DNA from: Gammaproteobacteria bacterium | GTDB taxonomy: Bacteria; Pseudomonadota; Gammaproteobacteria; SZUA-140 | Assembly: GCA_021648525.1 (NCBI GenBank) | Contig: JAKISP010000004.1 | Coordinates: forward strand, 1 to 64,000 | DNA length: 64,000 bases | Direction: 5' to 3' | Shown: positions 1-9,702 of the stretch, one piece after another | Numbering within the stretch: the first letter of the stretch is position 1 | Layout of the letters: each line of letters begins with the position of its first letter | Notes under the pieces: generated by a model | Database searches by the model: none | What the model was told of the DNA's origin: nothing | Seen by the model: only the letters and a program-made list of their open reading frames with translations | Position numbers and translations under genes: made by a program

Positions 1-30
1 AGTCTAGCCCAACCGTAGTAATCTTCATGT

Positions 31-112
31 GGTCTCCTCCTGCTTCTGTTTGACGGAATCTACACTCCCATCATGGCGCATTATGACGCCGATTAGGAGG
101 TGGGAGGAGACC
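31..112. repeat. Imperfect long inverted repeat in a non-coding stretch
   Basis: GGTCTCCTCC at 31-40 pairs exactly with GGAGGAGACC at 103-112, and TAGCCC at 5-10 pairs with GGGCTA at 121-126. The two sets nest, so the first 126 bases could fold into one long hairpin. No convincing open reading frame covers 1-430, and I recognise no RNA family. It could be a structured RNA, the end of a mobile element running in from the left, or a decayed gene. Confidence 0.45.
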
Positions 113-370
113 ATCTCATCGGGCTACATTTATTTTAAAGGTTCTTCGTAGAACTACATCCAGAAGCCATTGCTGAATCTTACCCACATTGAAGTAGTAT
201 TAACGCTAGTAGCGAATCGGTCTGGGAACCACAGCGTTGCGACTACTGCCAAAAACTTTATCTCACTTCGACGGGATTCGGCAACAGAATTGTCGAGACT
301 TATCGAAGCGGCGGATAGTGTGTGTGTGACCGGGGACTAGGAAAGCCTGAACTGGTTGTGTTGCGGCGTG

Positions 371-405
371 TCTTTGCGTGAGCTAACTCCCGCAAAGAAA
401 GTTTT
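371..405 (+). terminator. Possible rho-independent terminator
   Basis: TCTTTGCG at 371-378 pairs with CGCAAAGA at 391-398, leaving a 12-nt loop. A short T-run follows at 402-405. This orientation would end a plus-strand transcript coming from the unassigned stretch 1-370 and protect the oppositely oriented tRNA gene. The T-run is weak. Confidence 0.35.
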
Positions 406-442
406 AGTAATCTATAGATTAGACGTAACTATTTGAAATATA

Positions 443-518
443 TGGTGGGCCGTGAAGGACTTGAACCTTCGACCAATGGATTAAAAGTCCACTGCTCTAC
501 CAACTGAGCTAACGGCCC
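443..518 (-). tRNA. tRNA-Lys (anticodon UUU)
   Basis: The reverse complement begins GGGCCGTTAGCTCAGTTGGT and ends with an encoded CCA. The 7-bp acceptor stem pairs 512-518 with 447-453. The anticodon loop reads CUUUUAA, giving anticodon UUU for lysine AAA/AAG codons. The T-arm contains GGTTCAAGTCC. Length is 76 nt including CCA. It lies downstream of queC on the same strand, next to the Tol-Pal block, which is a common gammaproteobacterial arrangement. Confidence 0.97.
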
Positions 519-543
519 ATTATCGGAATCTTCCGAGGGCGCT

Positions 544-572
544 ATTCTAACAGGAGTCTGGAACTCTGACAG
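544..572 (-). promoter_or_regulatory. Proximal promoter of tRNA-Lys
   Basis: On the minus strand a -10 box TAGAAT (544-549) and a -35 box CTGTCA (567-572) are 17 nt apart. The bases after the -10 read GCGCCCTC, a GC-rich discriminator typical of stringently controlled stable-RNA promoters. The predicted start lies about 20 nt before the tRNA. Confidence 0.5.
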
Positions 573-612
573 GCTTTATTCGCCCTGCCTCTAAACTAGA
601 TAAGCGGCCGCT

Positions 613-641
613 ATTCTAACCGCTCAAAGCTCATCTGACAA
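613..641 (-). promoter_or_regulatory. Distal promoter of tRNA-Lys
   Basis: A second minus-strand promoter repeats the first: -10 TAGAAT (613-618) and -35 TTGTCA (636-641), 17 nt apart, with a GC-rich stretch after the -10. The 12-nt word GTTAGAATAGCG is shared by both promoters. Tandem promoters are common for stable RNAs. Confidence 0.5.
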
Positions 642-660
642 ATATATTTTCAAATAATTG

Positions 661-1368
661 CTAAGATAAATAAGGCGTTGGGTCGGGGTGCCCTGCCTGC
701 TCGAATCCAGCGGTGCGCAGGCGGCAGGCGTCACAACGTCCGCAGGCCCGTCCCGCCTCGTCTGCGCGGTAACAGGAGACGGTGCGGCCATAATCGACTC
801 CCAGCTCAGTACCCGCCTGAATAATCTCTGCCTTGCTCATCGCAATCAATGGGGTGTGAATGGTCATCTGCTGCCCCTCTACCCCCGCTTTGGTGGCTAG
901 ATTGGCGACACGCTCAAAGGCGTCTATAAATTCGGGGCGGCAATCGGGGTAACCGGAGTAATCGACCGCGTTAACCCCAATAAAGATATCCTGCGCACCG
1001 AGTACCTCTGCCCAGCCAAGTGCCAGTGACAAAAAGACGGTATTGCGCGCAGGGACATAGGTAACCGGTATTCCGGCGGCGATTTCACTGTGTTGATCTG
1101 CTTGCGGTATGGCGATATTCGGGTCGGTAAGTGCCGAACCGCCGATGCTGCCGAGATCAAGCCGAATGACTTTATGCGCTGCAACAGCAGCTTGTGTAGC
1201 GATCGCAGCGGCCGCTTCAAGTTCAAAGTGGTGGCGCTGTCCATAATCAAAACTAAGCGCATAGCAGTCGTAACCGGTCGCCTGCGCCAGTGCCAGCACT
1301 GTGGTGGAATCAAGCCCGCCAGAAAGCAGTACGACGGCCTTACGCATTGAAAGATTGATCTCAGACAT
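661..1368 (-). CDS. queC: 7-cyano-7-deazaguanine synthase QueC
   Basis: QueC converts 7-carboxy-7-deazaguanine to preQ0 using ATP and ammonia, in the queuosine tRNA-modification pathway. The protein has 235 residues, usual for the family. The PP-loop ATPase motif SGGLDS is at 16-21. Four zinc-binding cysteines lie near the C-terminus at about 199, 209, 212 and 215. The ATG lies 5 bp after the queE stop, so the two genes form a pair making consecutive pathway steps. MRK at residue 8 is an alternative start. The stop is TAG. Confidence 0.97.
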   Translation of the reverse strand: MSEINLSMRKAVVLLSGGLDSTTVLALAQATGYDCYALSFDYGQRHHFELEAAAAIATQAAVAAHKVIRLDLGSIGGSALTDPNIAIPQADQHSEIAAGIPVTYVPARNTVFLSLALGWAEVLGAQDIFIGVNAVDYSGYPDCRPEFIDAFERVANLATKAGVEGQQMTIHTPLIAMSKAEIIQAGTELGVDYGRTVSCYRADEAGRACGRCDACRLRTAGFEQAGHPDPTPYLS

Positions 1369-1373
1369 GGTGA

Positions 1374-2060
1374 TTACTTACCGGGCAGGTCGCCCCAGAG
1401 GAGTTTATGCAGCTGAACCTGCATCCGCACCTGCAGGTGGTCTTCAAGAATCCATTCAGCCAATACTCTATCTTCCAGGTCGTGATGAACGGCCTGAAAT
1501 AGTATTTCATACTGCGAAGGCAAATCATATTCAACGAGTTTTTTACACGCCCAGAGATAATCATCACGCGAGCAGATCACAAACTTAATCTGGTCACTGT
1601 TTTGTAACCATTTGATATTTTCGTAGCGATTTTTCGCCTCTTCGCCAGACTCCGGTGTCTTGAGATCCATCACCTTTACCACGCGCGGGTCAACCTTCGT
1701 GATATCAATCGAACCACTGGTCTCTAGCGACACTTGATAGCCCAGATCACACAGGCGTGATAACAACGGGAAACAATTTTTCTGCGCCAGCGGCTCACCA
1801 CCGGTCACGGTCACATAATGGCATTCCTGACTGATAACATTCAATAACACCTGGTCAAGGCTCATCCACTCCCCACCCTCAAAGGCATAAGCACTATCGC
1901 AGTAACCGCAACGCAGTGGGCAGCCAGTAAGGCGGATAAAGGTGGTGGGGATACCAACAGTGCGAGATTCGCCCTGAAGAGAGTGGAATATTTCGGTGAT
2001 GCGTAACCGTATCGCGGGTCCGGCATCACCATCGCTATTATCTTGCGTCTCCGATACCAT
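1374..2060 (-). CDS. queE: 7-carboxy-7-deazaguanine synthase QueE
   Basis: A radical SAM enzyme that contracts the ring of 6-carboxytetrahydropterin to 7-carboxy-7-deazaguanine, the step before QueC. It has 228 residues. The cluster-binding motif CPLRCGYC places cysteines at 47, 51 and 54 in CxxxCxxC spacing. SLQGES near residue 27 and TVTGGEP further on are typical of the QueE family. It lies directly upstream of queC and downstream of cpoB on the same strand. Confidence 0.96.
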   Translation of the reverse strand: MVSETQDNSDGDAGPAIRLRITEIFHSLQGESRTVGIPTTFIRLTGCPLRCGYCDSAYAFEGGEWMSLDQVLLNVISQECHYVTVTGGEPLAQKNCFPLLSRLCDLGYQVSLETSGSIDITKVDPRVVKVMDLKTPESGEEAKNRYENIKWLQNSDQIKFVICSRDDYLWACKKLVEYDLPSQYEILFQAVHHDLEDRVLAEWILEDHLQVRMQVQLHKLLWGDLPGK

Positions 2061-2148
2061 CGCTTGCGCGTACTCCAGGTAAATTACAACAGACTAAACG
2101 CGTGATTCCGGGACGAAGCTCACCCGCCTCAAATCACTATCTGTCACG

Positions 2149-3135
2149 CTAGTGCCCTTCCAGCTTCATCCGATGCAGACGATTATCTGCAAGCTGAGCC
2201 GCCGTTGTTTTTGGAAAACGCTCAACCAGTGTTCCGAGTGTCTGACGGGCCTGGTCCCACGCTTTCAGCTCATAAAAAGTGTAACCAATCTTAAGCATCG
2301 CGTCTGACACTTTAGAGCTTTCAGGGTAACCAGCAATCACTTTCTGAAACTCTTCAACCGCGAGTGGATAACGGAGCGAAACGTAATTCGCCTCGCCAAT
2401 CCAATATTGGGCATTACCCGCATACTGACTGTCCTGAAAACGGGTTAAGAAACTCTGGAAGGCAACAATCGCCTCATCGTAACGCCCTTCACGCAAGGTA
2501 TTCAGCGCTTGTTGATAAGCTGACTGCTCCTGTAACGGGTCAATCACGGCCGTTGGTGATTGGCCACTGCTACCACCCAATACAGGCACGACAGGTACAG
2601 TAGGCGGCATTGATGTAAACGATGAAGGTGCAGACCTCGCCGTATTTGCCACAGGTGGCTGCACGGCCACATTTGCTGGCGCTGCACGGGGTGCGGAGGC
2701 TGCCGTTGGAGCAAGCGGTGGTGTCAGCGCATTACTGGCTGATTTTTCTAACGCCAGCATACGGCGATCGATATCAAGGTAGAGGTCACGCTGGCGCTGC
2801 TTGATGCCTTCAAACTCATGGCGCTGCATTTCCAGTTCACCACGCATCATTTGCACTTCTGACTGCATATCTTCTACGCGCGACAGCATCTCAAGTAACG
2901 CCCGATTATCCACCATCCGCTCAAGACGAATAAGACGCTGCTCTAAAGGCAACTGACGCTCAGAAAACGCCGGTGCTGGTAGCGGCGGTGGCGGTGATGC
3001 CGCCACATTAGAAATGGAAGACTCATGAATCGGTGGAAGCCCATCCCGTGCCGAGGCAACAGAATAGAAGCCCAGTGTGCCAACCATCACTGCCAATATG
3101 GCATAACCTGACCGCTTGCTGCTTACAGCACTCAA
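2149..3135 (-). CDS. cpoB: Cell division coordinator CpoB (YbgF)
   Basis: A periplasmic protein that links the Tol system to septal peptidoglycan synthesis in studied gammaproteobacteria. The 328-residue product has an N-terminal signal sequence cleaved near ASA-RDG, a coiled-coil trimerisation stretch at about 60-130, a Pro/Ala-rich linker, and C-terminal TPR repeats from about 205. It follows pal by 13 bp, its standard place. The start is TTG; no ATG is available between the pal stop and the signal peptide, so the exact start is uncertain. Confidence 0.93.
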   Translation of the reverse strand: MSAVSSKRSGYAILAVMVGTLGFYSVASARDGLPPIHESSISNVAASPPPPLPAPAFSERQLPLEQRLIRLERMVDNRALLEMLSRVEDMQSEVQMMRGELEMQRHEFEGIKQRQRDLYLDIDRRMLALEKSASNALTPPLAPTAASAPRAAPANVAVQPPVANTARSAPSSFTSMPPTVPVVPVLGGSSGQSPTAVIDPLQEQSAYQQALNTLREGRYDEAIVAFQSFLTRFQDSQYAGNAQYWIGEANYVSLRYPLAVEEFQKVIAGYPESSKVSDAMLKIGYTFYELKAWDQARQTLGTLVERFPKTTAAQLADNRLHRMKLEGH

Positions 3136-3148
3136 CGCCAGTTATCCC

Positions 3149-3757
3149 TTACTGCTCTCTGGTATAGATAATTTCAACGCGACGATTCAATCCCCATGAA
3201 GTCTCGTCATGTCCCACCGCAGCTGGACGCTCTTCGCCATAACTCACCACATCAAGCTGACCGCGTGATGCCCCCTGCAAACCAAGATGTCGCGCGATTG
3301 AATTACCACGACGCTCACCCAGACCAATGTTGTATTCACGTGAACCACGTTCGTCAGCATGACCTTCAAGCTTCATCTGTGCACCCGGGTTATTGGCAAG
3401 ATATTCAGCATGAGCTGCAATCACATCAGTAAATTCAGCTCTGACTTTACTGCGATCAAAATCAAAATAGATCACACGTGTATTCAGCAAATTTGATGGG
3501 CTCTTATCAGACAGTGTCAGTTCACTACGACCAATTGAACTGCTGTCCTGAATGCCAGTAATTTGAGCAGAGTCATCGCTACCACCAGCACCGCTCCCGA
3601 AGTTACCACCCCCGGTGTTACCACCAGTAGAAGAGTCATTCAGACCGCTCGCCGAATCAGTAAGCACATCATCAGTGGCATCTATTGGTGCGCTGGCACA
3701 ACCGACCAGAAATACAACCGGTACGACTAAGATCAGTGCCTTTCTAAGAATATTCAT
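3149..3757 (-). CDS. pal: Peptidoglycan-associated lipoprotein Pal
   Basis: An outer-membrane lipoprotein that binds peptidoglycan and TolB. The lipobox LVGC lies near residue 20. A Gly/Ser/Asp-rich linker follows, then an OmpA-like domain with FDFDRSKVR and GHADERGSREYN, the peptidoglycan-binding core. I chose the ATG at 3757 rather than a TTG one codon earlier because AGGAG precedes it by about 6 nt. It belongs to the tolQRAB-pal-cpoB run. Confidence 0.96.
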   Translation of the reverse strand: MNILRKALILVVPVVFLVGCASAPIDATDDVLTDSASGLNDSSTGGNTGGGNFGSGAGGSDDSAQITGIQDSSSIGRSELTLSDKSPSNLLNTRVIYFDFDRSKVRAEFTDVIAAHAEYLANNPGAQMKLEGHADERGSREYNIGLGERRGNSIARHLGLQGASRGQLDVVSYGEERPAAVGHDETSWGLNRRVEIIYTREQ

Positions 3758-3804
3758 CAATCACTCCTAAATTTATTAATATTACGTGCTTCGTACTCGT
3801 TTAT

Positions 3805-5109
3805 TCATTTACCATACGGTGCCCAGACAGGCTCTCGAGCATCACCCTCTTGCAGAACTAACCGCTGACGCACCCTTCCGTCAACGGATACCGCAGACAA
3901 AACCCCTTTGTTCCGGCTCTCGGTCGCATAGATTATCATGCTACCATTCGGCGCAAAGCTTGGCGACTCATCTAACGAAGTATCTGTTAGCACCTGCATT
4001 GCACCATTTTCCAGATCCATCACTGCAATCTGATAGCGATTACCATTCCCGTGAACCATCGCCACCATACGCCCGTCCGGTGAAAGCGTCGCGCGTGCAT
4101 TATAATTACCTTCAAACGTCAGCCGTTTAACTTGCCGACTCGAGAGCGTCACCTGATAAAGCTGAGGTTTCCCCCCTCTGTCGGAGGTGAATACTATCGC
4201 ATCTCCCCCTCGAGTCCAAACCGGTTCTGTATCAATACCGTAACTAGTCGTCAAACGTGTCAATTTTTTATTCAAAAGGTTCATCACATAGATATCTGGG
4301 CTGCCATCTTTTGAGAGCACCAGGGCCATTCGCGTACCATCCGGCGACCATGCTGGCGCACCATTGATCCCTTTGAATCCTGAAATCTTCTCACGTTTCC
4401 CCAGATAAACATCTTGCGTATAGATAGAAGAGCGCCCGCCTTCAAAGGTCACATAGGCCAGTTTTCGCCCATCCGGCGACCATGAAGGAGACATCAATGG
4501 CTCACTAGAATTGAGCACTGCCTGCGGCCCATGACCATCGGCATCCGCCACTTGAAGCGAATAACGCGGTTTACCTGCTCTATCCTTAGACTGGGTAACA
4601 TAGGCAACTTTGGTATCAAAAGCACCACGCTCACCCAGCAACGCCTCATAGATAACATCACTGACTTGATGAGCAGTTTTACGCAAATCGCTGATTTTGC
4701 CGACATGAAATGTCTGCCCAGTGATCTGCGTACTACGGAATACATCGAATAATACAAACTGAACGATGTATTGATTATTGGCTGCCACACGAACTTTACC
4801 AATCACCAGGTTTTCAACACCAAGGACTCGCCAGTTTTTAAAATTAACCTTTGATGGATCATTCGGTTGCGCCAGCATGTCACGTTCCGGCAGGGGCGAA
4901 AAACGACCACTGCGATAAAGATTTTCTGTCACGATCTTTGTGATATCGAGCGGTGCAGCGGGGCTTGACCCTTCCCAGGTGAACGGCACAATCGCAATCG
5001 GCATCGCCCCTTTGACGCCCTGGGTGATCTCAATCGTCAATGCCGCCTGAGCACTGCCCCCCCAGAAAACCATCAACAGCAGTAAACTACGTAAGATAAC
5101 TTTCAACAT
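3805..5109 (-). CDS. tolB: Tol-Pal system protein TolB
   Basis: Periplasmic TolB binds Pal and TolA and shuttles between them during outer-membrane constriction. The 434-residue protein has a signal peptide ending GSAQA, an N-terminal TolB domain, and a C-terminal six-bladed beta-propeller with repeated SPDGRKLAY-type motifs. Its ATG directly abuts the tolA stop codon, suggesting translational coupling. Confidence 0.97.
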   Translation of the reverse strand: MLKVILRSLLLLMVFWGGSAQAALTIEITQGVKGAMPIAIVPFTWEGSSPAAPLDITKIVTENLYRSGRFSPLPERDMLAQPNDPSKVNFKNWRVLGVENLVIGKVRVAANNQYIVQFVLFDVFRSTQITGQTFHVGKISDLRKTAHQVSDVIYEALLGERGAFDTKVAYVTQSKDRAGKPRYSLQVADADGHGPQAVLNSSEPLMSPSWSPDGRKLAYVTFEGGRSSIYTQDVYLGKREKISGFKGINGAPAWSPDGTRMALVLSKDGSPDIYVMNLLNKKLTRLTTSYGIDTEPVWTRGGDAIVFTSDRGGKPQLYQVTLSSRQVKRLTFEGNYNARATLSPDGRMVAMVHGNGNRYQIAVMDLENGAMQVLTDTSLDESPSFAPNGSMIIYATESRNKGVLSAVSVDGRVRQRLVLQEGDAREPVWAPYGK

Positions 5110-6093
5110 TTAACCCTCAGGATCAAAAATAAATTCGAGTACACGGAAACGATCAAACAGCGCACGATCTGCCGGCAGTGGCAGCGGTGAAGCCTTTAAT
5201 ACCGCCATCTCTACCGAACGATCAAACACCGCATTCCCACTACTCTTTGTGATTCTCACATCCAGCACGTCCCCACCGGGGATTATACGTACCTGTACCG
5301 TACAAGCCAGCCCAGCCATCGAACCGGTGGGGCGTAACCAGTTACGCGTCACCTTCTGGCGGATAATTTCAACATGTTTATCAACAATCGATTGATATTC
5401 ACGTTCACGCGCAGCGTCCAGCAAACGCTGCTCTTCGGCCAGCTGCTGCTGGCGAATGCGCGCTTCTTCAGCACGGATACGCTCCAGCGCCTGTTGTTTT
5501 TTAAGCGCTTCTGCCGCTTGAATACGCTGCTCTTCTTCACGCACCATCTTCTCTTCAAGTGCAATCTGTTCAGCCTTCAGCTTATCAAGCTGTGCCTGTT
5601 TTTGTACCCTGGCTTTTTTCTCATCAGCGATCCGTTTTTTCTCCACATCACGGTGTTTTTTCTCTTCAGCTTTGCGTTCCTGTTCTGCCTTTTTATGCTT
5701 TTGCTCTTCCTGCTTGCGCTGCTTCTCTTCGTTTTTTAGCTGACGGCGCTCCGCTTCGCGCTTCTTTTTAAGATCCGCCAGTCGTTTCTCTTCTCGCTGT
5801 CGCGCTTTTTTGGCATCATCCCGTTTTTTCTTTTCTGCATTCGCCAGCTGTTTCTTTTTCTCATCGGCGAGACGCAACTTCTCCATCTCTGCCTTGACCC
5901 TTGATTCATCCACTAAGGTCGCCTGGATCACATGCGGCGCAGGTTTGACCTTCGTTTCCCAATCCAGGCTCATCACAACCATCGTCCCAAAAATGACATG
6001 CACCAAAATGGAATAGAACAAAAAGCGCGGTGAATTAATCACTTTCTTAATAAATGAATCGTCACTGAGGGCTGCCTTCTTCTTCGCATTCAC
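5110..6093 (-). CDS. tolA: Tol-Pal system protein TolA
   Basis: TolA spans the periplasm and transmits TolQR energy to TolB and Pal. The 327-residue protein has one transmembrane helix at about 25-47, a long Lys/Glu/Ala-rich helical domain at about 65-235, and a C-terminal globular domain with LACTVQVRI and SSGNAVFDRSVEMAV. The start codon is GTG. It lies between tolR and tolB in the operon. The repetitive codon use of the helical domain creates long shadow frames on the other strand. Confidence 0.95.
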   Translation of the reverse strand: MNAKKKAALSDDSFIKKVINSPRFLFYSILVHVIFGTMVVMSLDWETKVKPAPHVIQATLVDESRVKAEMEKLRLADEKKKQLANAEKKKRDDAKKARQREEKRLADLKKKREAERRQLKNEEKQRKQEEQKHKKAEQERKAEEKKHRDVEKKRIADEKKARVQKQAQLDKLKAEQIALEEKMVREEEQRIQAAEALKKQQALERIRAEEARIRQQQLAEEQRLLDAAREREYQSIVDKHVEIIRQKVTRNWLRPTGSMAGLACTVQVRIIPGGDVLDVRITKSSGNAVFDRSVEMAVLKASPLPLPADRALFDRFRVLEFIFDPEG

Positions 6094-6119
6094 GCGATTA
6101 GCCCCTAATCAGTGCAGCA

Positions 6120-6548
6120 TTATTCATCAAGGACATCTGTCACCAACCCAACACTAGGGGCACCGGCCTTCTGTAGCAATGCCATCGCGGTCACTACCGC
6201 GCCATAATTCACCGCCGAGTCGCCTCTTACTAATACCGGGGTACCGGGTTGATAGCGCAAAACAGCGGCCACACGCTGCACTAACAACTCATGGTCAACC
6301 CCCTTTTTAGGCTCGTCACCCACATTAAGGTAGTAGAGACCATCAATATCAATCGAAACAATCAGTGGCTCTTTCTCCGACTGATCTACCGGCTCAGCCG
6401 TCGCCTGCGGCAAATCAACCTTAATCCCCTGGGTCATCAATGGCGCGGTGACCATGAAAATGATCAACAGCACCAACATCACATCGATATATGGCACCAC
6501 ATTAATCTCAGACATGGGGCGTTTACGGATACGTTTAGTGTTCGACAT
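6120..6548 (-). CDS. tolR: Tol-Pal system protein TolR
   Basis: TolR is an ExbD-family inner-membrane protein forming the proton-driven motor with TolQ. It has 142 residues, one transmembrane helix at about 18-40, and the conserved pore aspartate at residue 22 in VVPYIDVMLV. The periplasmic domain follows. It sits between tolQ and tolA. Confidence 0.97.
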   Translation of the reverse strand: MSNTKRIRKRPMSEINVVPYIDVMLVLLIIFMVTAPLMTQGIKVDLPQATAEPVDQSEKEPLIVSIDIDGLYYLNVGDEPKKGVDHELLVQRVAAVLRYQPGTPVLVRGDSAVNYGAVVTAMALLQKAGAPSVGLVTDVLDE

Positions 6549-6594
6549 ATCCGCCCCGTTGCAGTAATGGCATTTCGTTCATTCTCAGCCGAGC

Positions 6595-7269
6595 CTAACT
6601 ATGGACCTGGCGATGAAGAATTGATGAAAATTCTTCAAGGAAGTTGTCATAACTGTTAACCAGGCGATCAACATCGCTAACATAACGGTTATAGGCAACC
6701 ACCGCTGGAATCGCGGCAAAGAGGCCCATTGCCGTCGCGATCAACGCCTCGGCGATGCCAGGGGCGACCATCGCAAGTGTCGCCTGATTGGAATTACCCA
6801 ACGCACGAAAAGAGTTCATGATGCCCCATACGGTACCAAACAACCCGATATAAGGGCTGGTTGAACCGACCGTGGCAAGAAATGACAGATGACTTTCCAG
6901 CTGCTCGATTTCACGATTCATAACCACTCGCATTGCACGCTGCGTACCATCGAGCACTTCACGCGGCTCAATGCCTTCCTGTTGATGAAGGCGCACAAAG
7001 GTGCGGAAGCCCGCTTCAAAAATCACCGCAGCTCCTTTCATCTCATCCGGCTTTCCGGTTACCTGCTTATGCAGGTCATCCATGCTGATACCCGACCAGA
7101 AGCGTGACTCAAAGGCATCGACCGCCGTCTTTGCATCTTTGATTTCCTTATGTTTACGGAAGATCAATACCCATGACGCCAATGAAATGACTAACAATAA
7201 CAACATCACCAATTGCACGAGAAAACTCGCGCCGGTAATGAGGTGAATTAACGACATATCTGCGCTCAC
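6595..7269 (-). CDS. tolQ: Tol-Pal system protein TolQ
   Basis: TolQ is an ExbB/MotA-family stator protein with three transmembrane helices, at about 14-38, 130-155 and 165-190. I chose the GTG at 7269 because GGAGA (7276-7280) lies 6 nt upstream, and the resulting N-terminus aligns in length with the E. coli protein as I recall it. A TTG at 7275 and an ATG at 7257 are alternatives. The acyl-CoA thioesterase gene ybgC that usually precedes tolQ is absent; ruvB lies upstream instead. Confidence 0.95.
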   Translation of the reverse strand: MSADMSLIHLITGASFLVQLVMLLLLVISLASWVLIFRKHKEIKDAKTAVDAFESRFWSGISMDDLHKQVTGKPDEMKGAAVIFEAGFRTFVRLHQQEGIEPREVLDGTQRAMRVVMNREIEQLESHLSFLATVGSTSPYIGLFGTVWGIMNSFRALGNSNQATLAMVAPGIAEALIATAMGLFAAIPAVVAYNRYVSDVDRLVNSYDNFLEEFSSILHRQVHS

Positions 7270-7468
7270 GAGCAATCTCCATCAAAAAAAATATTAGAAA
7301 AACAGGAGGGGAGTGGGATCTTCGCACTCAACCAGGTGAGCGCGCGACTGTCCAAATCATCTGTACTAAACAGCGCAATCCTGTGAAACATATGGGGCAG
7401 TATCATACCTCGATATTTTCATAAAAACGAGGGCGATGTCACAAAGAACTGAGGAAAAAAGAAGGTCA

Positions 7469-8518
7469 CTACTGATCGCCAGAGAGTTCCGGTGTTTGCA
7501 CTTGATCATTACGCGCGGGTGCAGGTAAACCAAAGTGCTGATAGGCATGGCGCGTCGCCTGTCGCCCACGCGTGGTGCGCATAATAAAACCCTGTTGAAT
7601 CAGAAATGGCTCCAGCACATCTTCAATGGTACCGCGCTCTTCACCAATCGCCGCAGCAAGGCTATCAACCCCGACCGGCCCGCCGTCGAATTTCTCGATG
7701 ATCGTCATCAACAGACGCCGATCCATCGCATCAAAACCGCACGGATCTACATTCAACATCGTCAGTGCACGGTCGGCCACGTCGACAGTCACTCGGCCAT
7801 CCGCCTTCACTTCGGCATAATCGCGCACGCGGCGCAGTAATCTATTCGCGATACGAGGCGTGCCACGTGAACGCCGCGCAATTTCCCGCGCCCCTTCCGG
7901 GGCTATTTCCATACCGCTGATCTGCGCTGAGCGCGTCACGATCGTACAGAGGTCTTCGACATTATAAAATTCCAGACGCTGCACGATACCAAAACGATCA
8001 CGCAGCGGCGCGGTCAGAGATCCAGCACGCGTCGTAGCACCCACTAGCGTAAATGGCGGCAGATCAAGCTTGATTGAACGCGCCGCAGGCCCCTCACCAA
8101 TCATAATATCAAGCTGGTAATCCTCCATCGCCGGATAGAGTACCTCTTCCACGACAGGACTGAGGCGGTGAATTTCATCAATAAAAAGCACATCACGCGG
8201 CTCCAGATTGGTGAGCAGTGCAGCGAGATCACCCGGCCGCTCCAGTACTGGACCAGAGGTGTGGCGCAGGTTAACCCCCACTTCGTTGGCGATAATATTG
8301 GCAAGGGTGGTTTTACCCAGCCCCGGCGGGCCAAAGATCAAGGTGTGATCAAGCGCCTCACTGCGCCCACGTGCCGCTTCAATAAAAATCTCCATCTGCT
8401 CACACACCGCCGGTTGGCCGGTGTAGTCCGCCAATTTGGTTGGGCGAATGGCACGGTCGATCACCTCGTCATCCGCCCCTTGCGGCGCGGCACTTATCAT
8501 GCGGTCAGTTTCAATCAT
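7469..8518 (-). CDS. ruvB: Holliday junction branch migration helicase RuvB
   Basis: RuvB is the hexameric AAA+ motor that drives branch migration with RuvA during recombinational repair. The 349-residue protein has Walker [11 protein letters not shown] at about 63-72, Walker B DEIHRL, the sensor stretch GATTRAG, and a C-terminal winged-helix DNA-binding domain. Its ATG overlaps the ruvA stop by 4 bp (ATGA). About 200 bp follow before tolQ, with no terminator I can identify. Confidence 0.98.
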   Translation of the reverse strand: MIETDRMISAAPQGADDEVIDRAIRPTKLADYTGQPAVCEQMEIFIEAARGRSEALDHTLIFGPPGLGKTTLANIIANEVGVNLRHTSGPVLERPGDLAALLTNLEPRDVLFIDEIHRLSPVVEEVLYPAMEDYQLDIMIGEGPAARSIKLDLPPFTLVGATTRAGSLTAPLRDRFGIVQRLEFYNVEDLCTIVTRSAQISGMEIAPEGAREIARRSRGTPRIANRLLRRVRDYAEVKADGRVTVDVADRALTMLNVDPCGFDAMDRRLLMTIIEKFDGGPVGVDSLAAAIGEERGTIEDVLEPFLIQQGFIMRTTRGRQATRHAYQHFGLPAPARNDQVQTPELSGDQ

Positions 8519-9138
8519 TTAATCACCGTCGCCTGCAGTGCGGCGCGAATAATCGCTTCACTAGCTAGCCCTTCAGATTCCACCGCCCGAACCATGCGGC
8601 TCGCTTCCGCTGCTTTATAACCCAATGCCACTAGCGCACTAACGGCATCACCCACGGCATCTTTGCGCGGCAGCACACCTGCGGTATCAATCGAAGACTG
8701 GCCTGTGCCACTGGTGCTACTAACATTAGTAATCAGCTTATCAAGGCGGTCTCGCATCTCAATGATCAAACGCTCGGCGGTCTTTTTTCCCACACCGGGC
8801 AGGCGGGTTAAGGTTGCTACATCGCCTTCACGAATACAGCATGCGAAATCATCAATCGACATGCCGGAGAGAATCGTCAGCGCCATCTTGGCGCCCACGC
8901 CGTTGATTTTGATCAGACCGCGAAACATCGCGCGTTCCCCCTCGGAGGCAAAACCGTAGAGCAGTTGCGCATCTTCACGCACCACCAGGTGGGTATATAA
9001 AATGACCTCCGTCGCATCAAGCGGCAGGGTGTAAAAGGTGTTCATGGTCGCTTCGACTTCATAGCCAACACCATTCACATCGATCAACAATTGCGGTGCC
9101 AGTTTCCACACCACCCGCCCACGTAGACGACCAATCAT
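8515..9138 (-). CDS. ruvA: Holliday junction branch migration protein RuvA
   Basis: RuvA binds the four-way junction and loads RuvB. The 207-residue protein starts [10 protein letters not shown], an OB-fold opening typical of the family. Two helix-hairpin-helix motifs follow ([10 protein letters not shown] and [10 protein letters not shown]), then a C-terminal RuvB-binding domain. It overlaps ruvC upstream and ruvB downstream by 4 bp each, so the three genes are translationally coupled. Confidence 0.98.
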   Translation of the reverse strand: MIGRLRGRVVWKLAPQLLIDVNGVGYEVEATMNTFYTLPLDATEVILYTHLVVREDAQLLYGFASEGERAMFRGLIKINGVGAKMALTILSGMSIDDFACCIREGDVATLTRLPGVGKKTAERLIIEMRDRLDKLITNVSSTSGTGQSSIDTAGVLPRKDAVGDAVSALVALGYKAAEASRMVRAVESEGLASEAIIRAALQATVIK

Positions 9139-9653
9139 CGCGCCGTCACTTCGCGTGCAATCTGCGCCGCGGTGATGTAATCCAACGATTGGCGCGTGTT
9201 GCTATGACACAGCGCACAGGCGAGTGCGTCAGCAGCATCTGCCTGCGGTGTCTCCGGTAGCTTTAACAACGCCGTGACCATATGCTGCACCTGCGTCTTA
9301 TCGGCATGGCCACGCCCCACCACCGCCTGTTTAATCTGTGTGGGCGAATACTCATATACATCGACCGCCTGCGTTACCACGGCACAAATGGCCGCGCCGC
9401 GCGCCTGCCCCAGCTTCAGCGCCGATGCAGCATTTTTCTGCATAAAGACATTCTCGATCGCCATCTCAAGCGGCTGGTAACTGTGCACCACCTCAAATAT
9501 CCCTTCATAAATCGTCTTGAGGCGCTCAGGTAAAGAGCCATCCGCAGTGCGTACACAACCACTAGCGACATACGAAACACGATTACCGGAAACATCAATC
9601 ACCCCGAAGCCGGTGATACGAGAACCAGGGTCGATACCAAGAATACGAATCAT
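9135..9653 (-). CDS. ruvC: Crossover junction endodeoxyribonuclease RuvC
   Basis: RuvC resolves Holliday junctions. The ATG at 9653 gives [17 protein letters not shown], the normal family N-terminus, with the first catalytic aspartate in GIDPG; a TTG six codons earlier is less likely. Other acidic residues lie in AIENVF and in HADKTQVQ followed by DAADALA. Its length of 172 residues is normal. It is the first gene of ruvCAB. Confidence 0.97.
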   Translation of the reverse strand: MIRILGIDPGSRITGFGVIDVSGNRVSYVASGCVRTADGSLPERLKTIYEGIFEVVHSYQPLEMAIENVFMQKNAASALKLGQARGAAICAVVTQAVDVYEYSPTQIKQAVVGRGHADKTQVQHMVTALLKLPETPQADAADALACALCHSNTRQSLDYITAAQIAREVTAR

Positions 9654-9702
9654 ACGGTGGCAACCGAACAATGAAAAAGGGACAACCAGTTAGCTTGAAT
9701 GA

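Noticed and set aside
265-285. CTTCGACGGGATTCGG resembles the start of tmRNA (TTCGACGGGATT)
   Set aside because: The preceding GGGG-TG-TTCTGGA context is absent, and the tRNA-Lys on the other strand occupies the place where the tmRNA body and 3' end should be.
5374-5739. 121-codon plus-strand frame rich in Phe and Leu inside tolA
   Set aside because: It is the complement of the Lys/Glu-rich helical domain of TolA, which forces Phe/Leu codons on the other strand.
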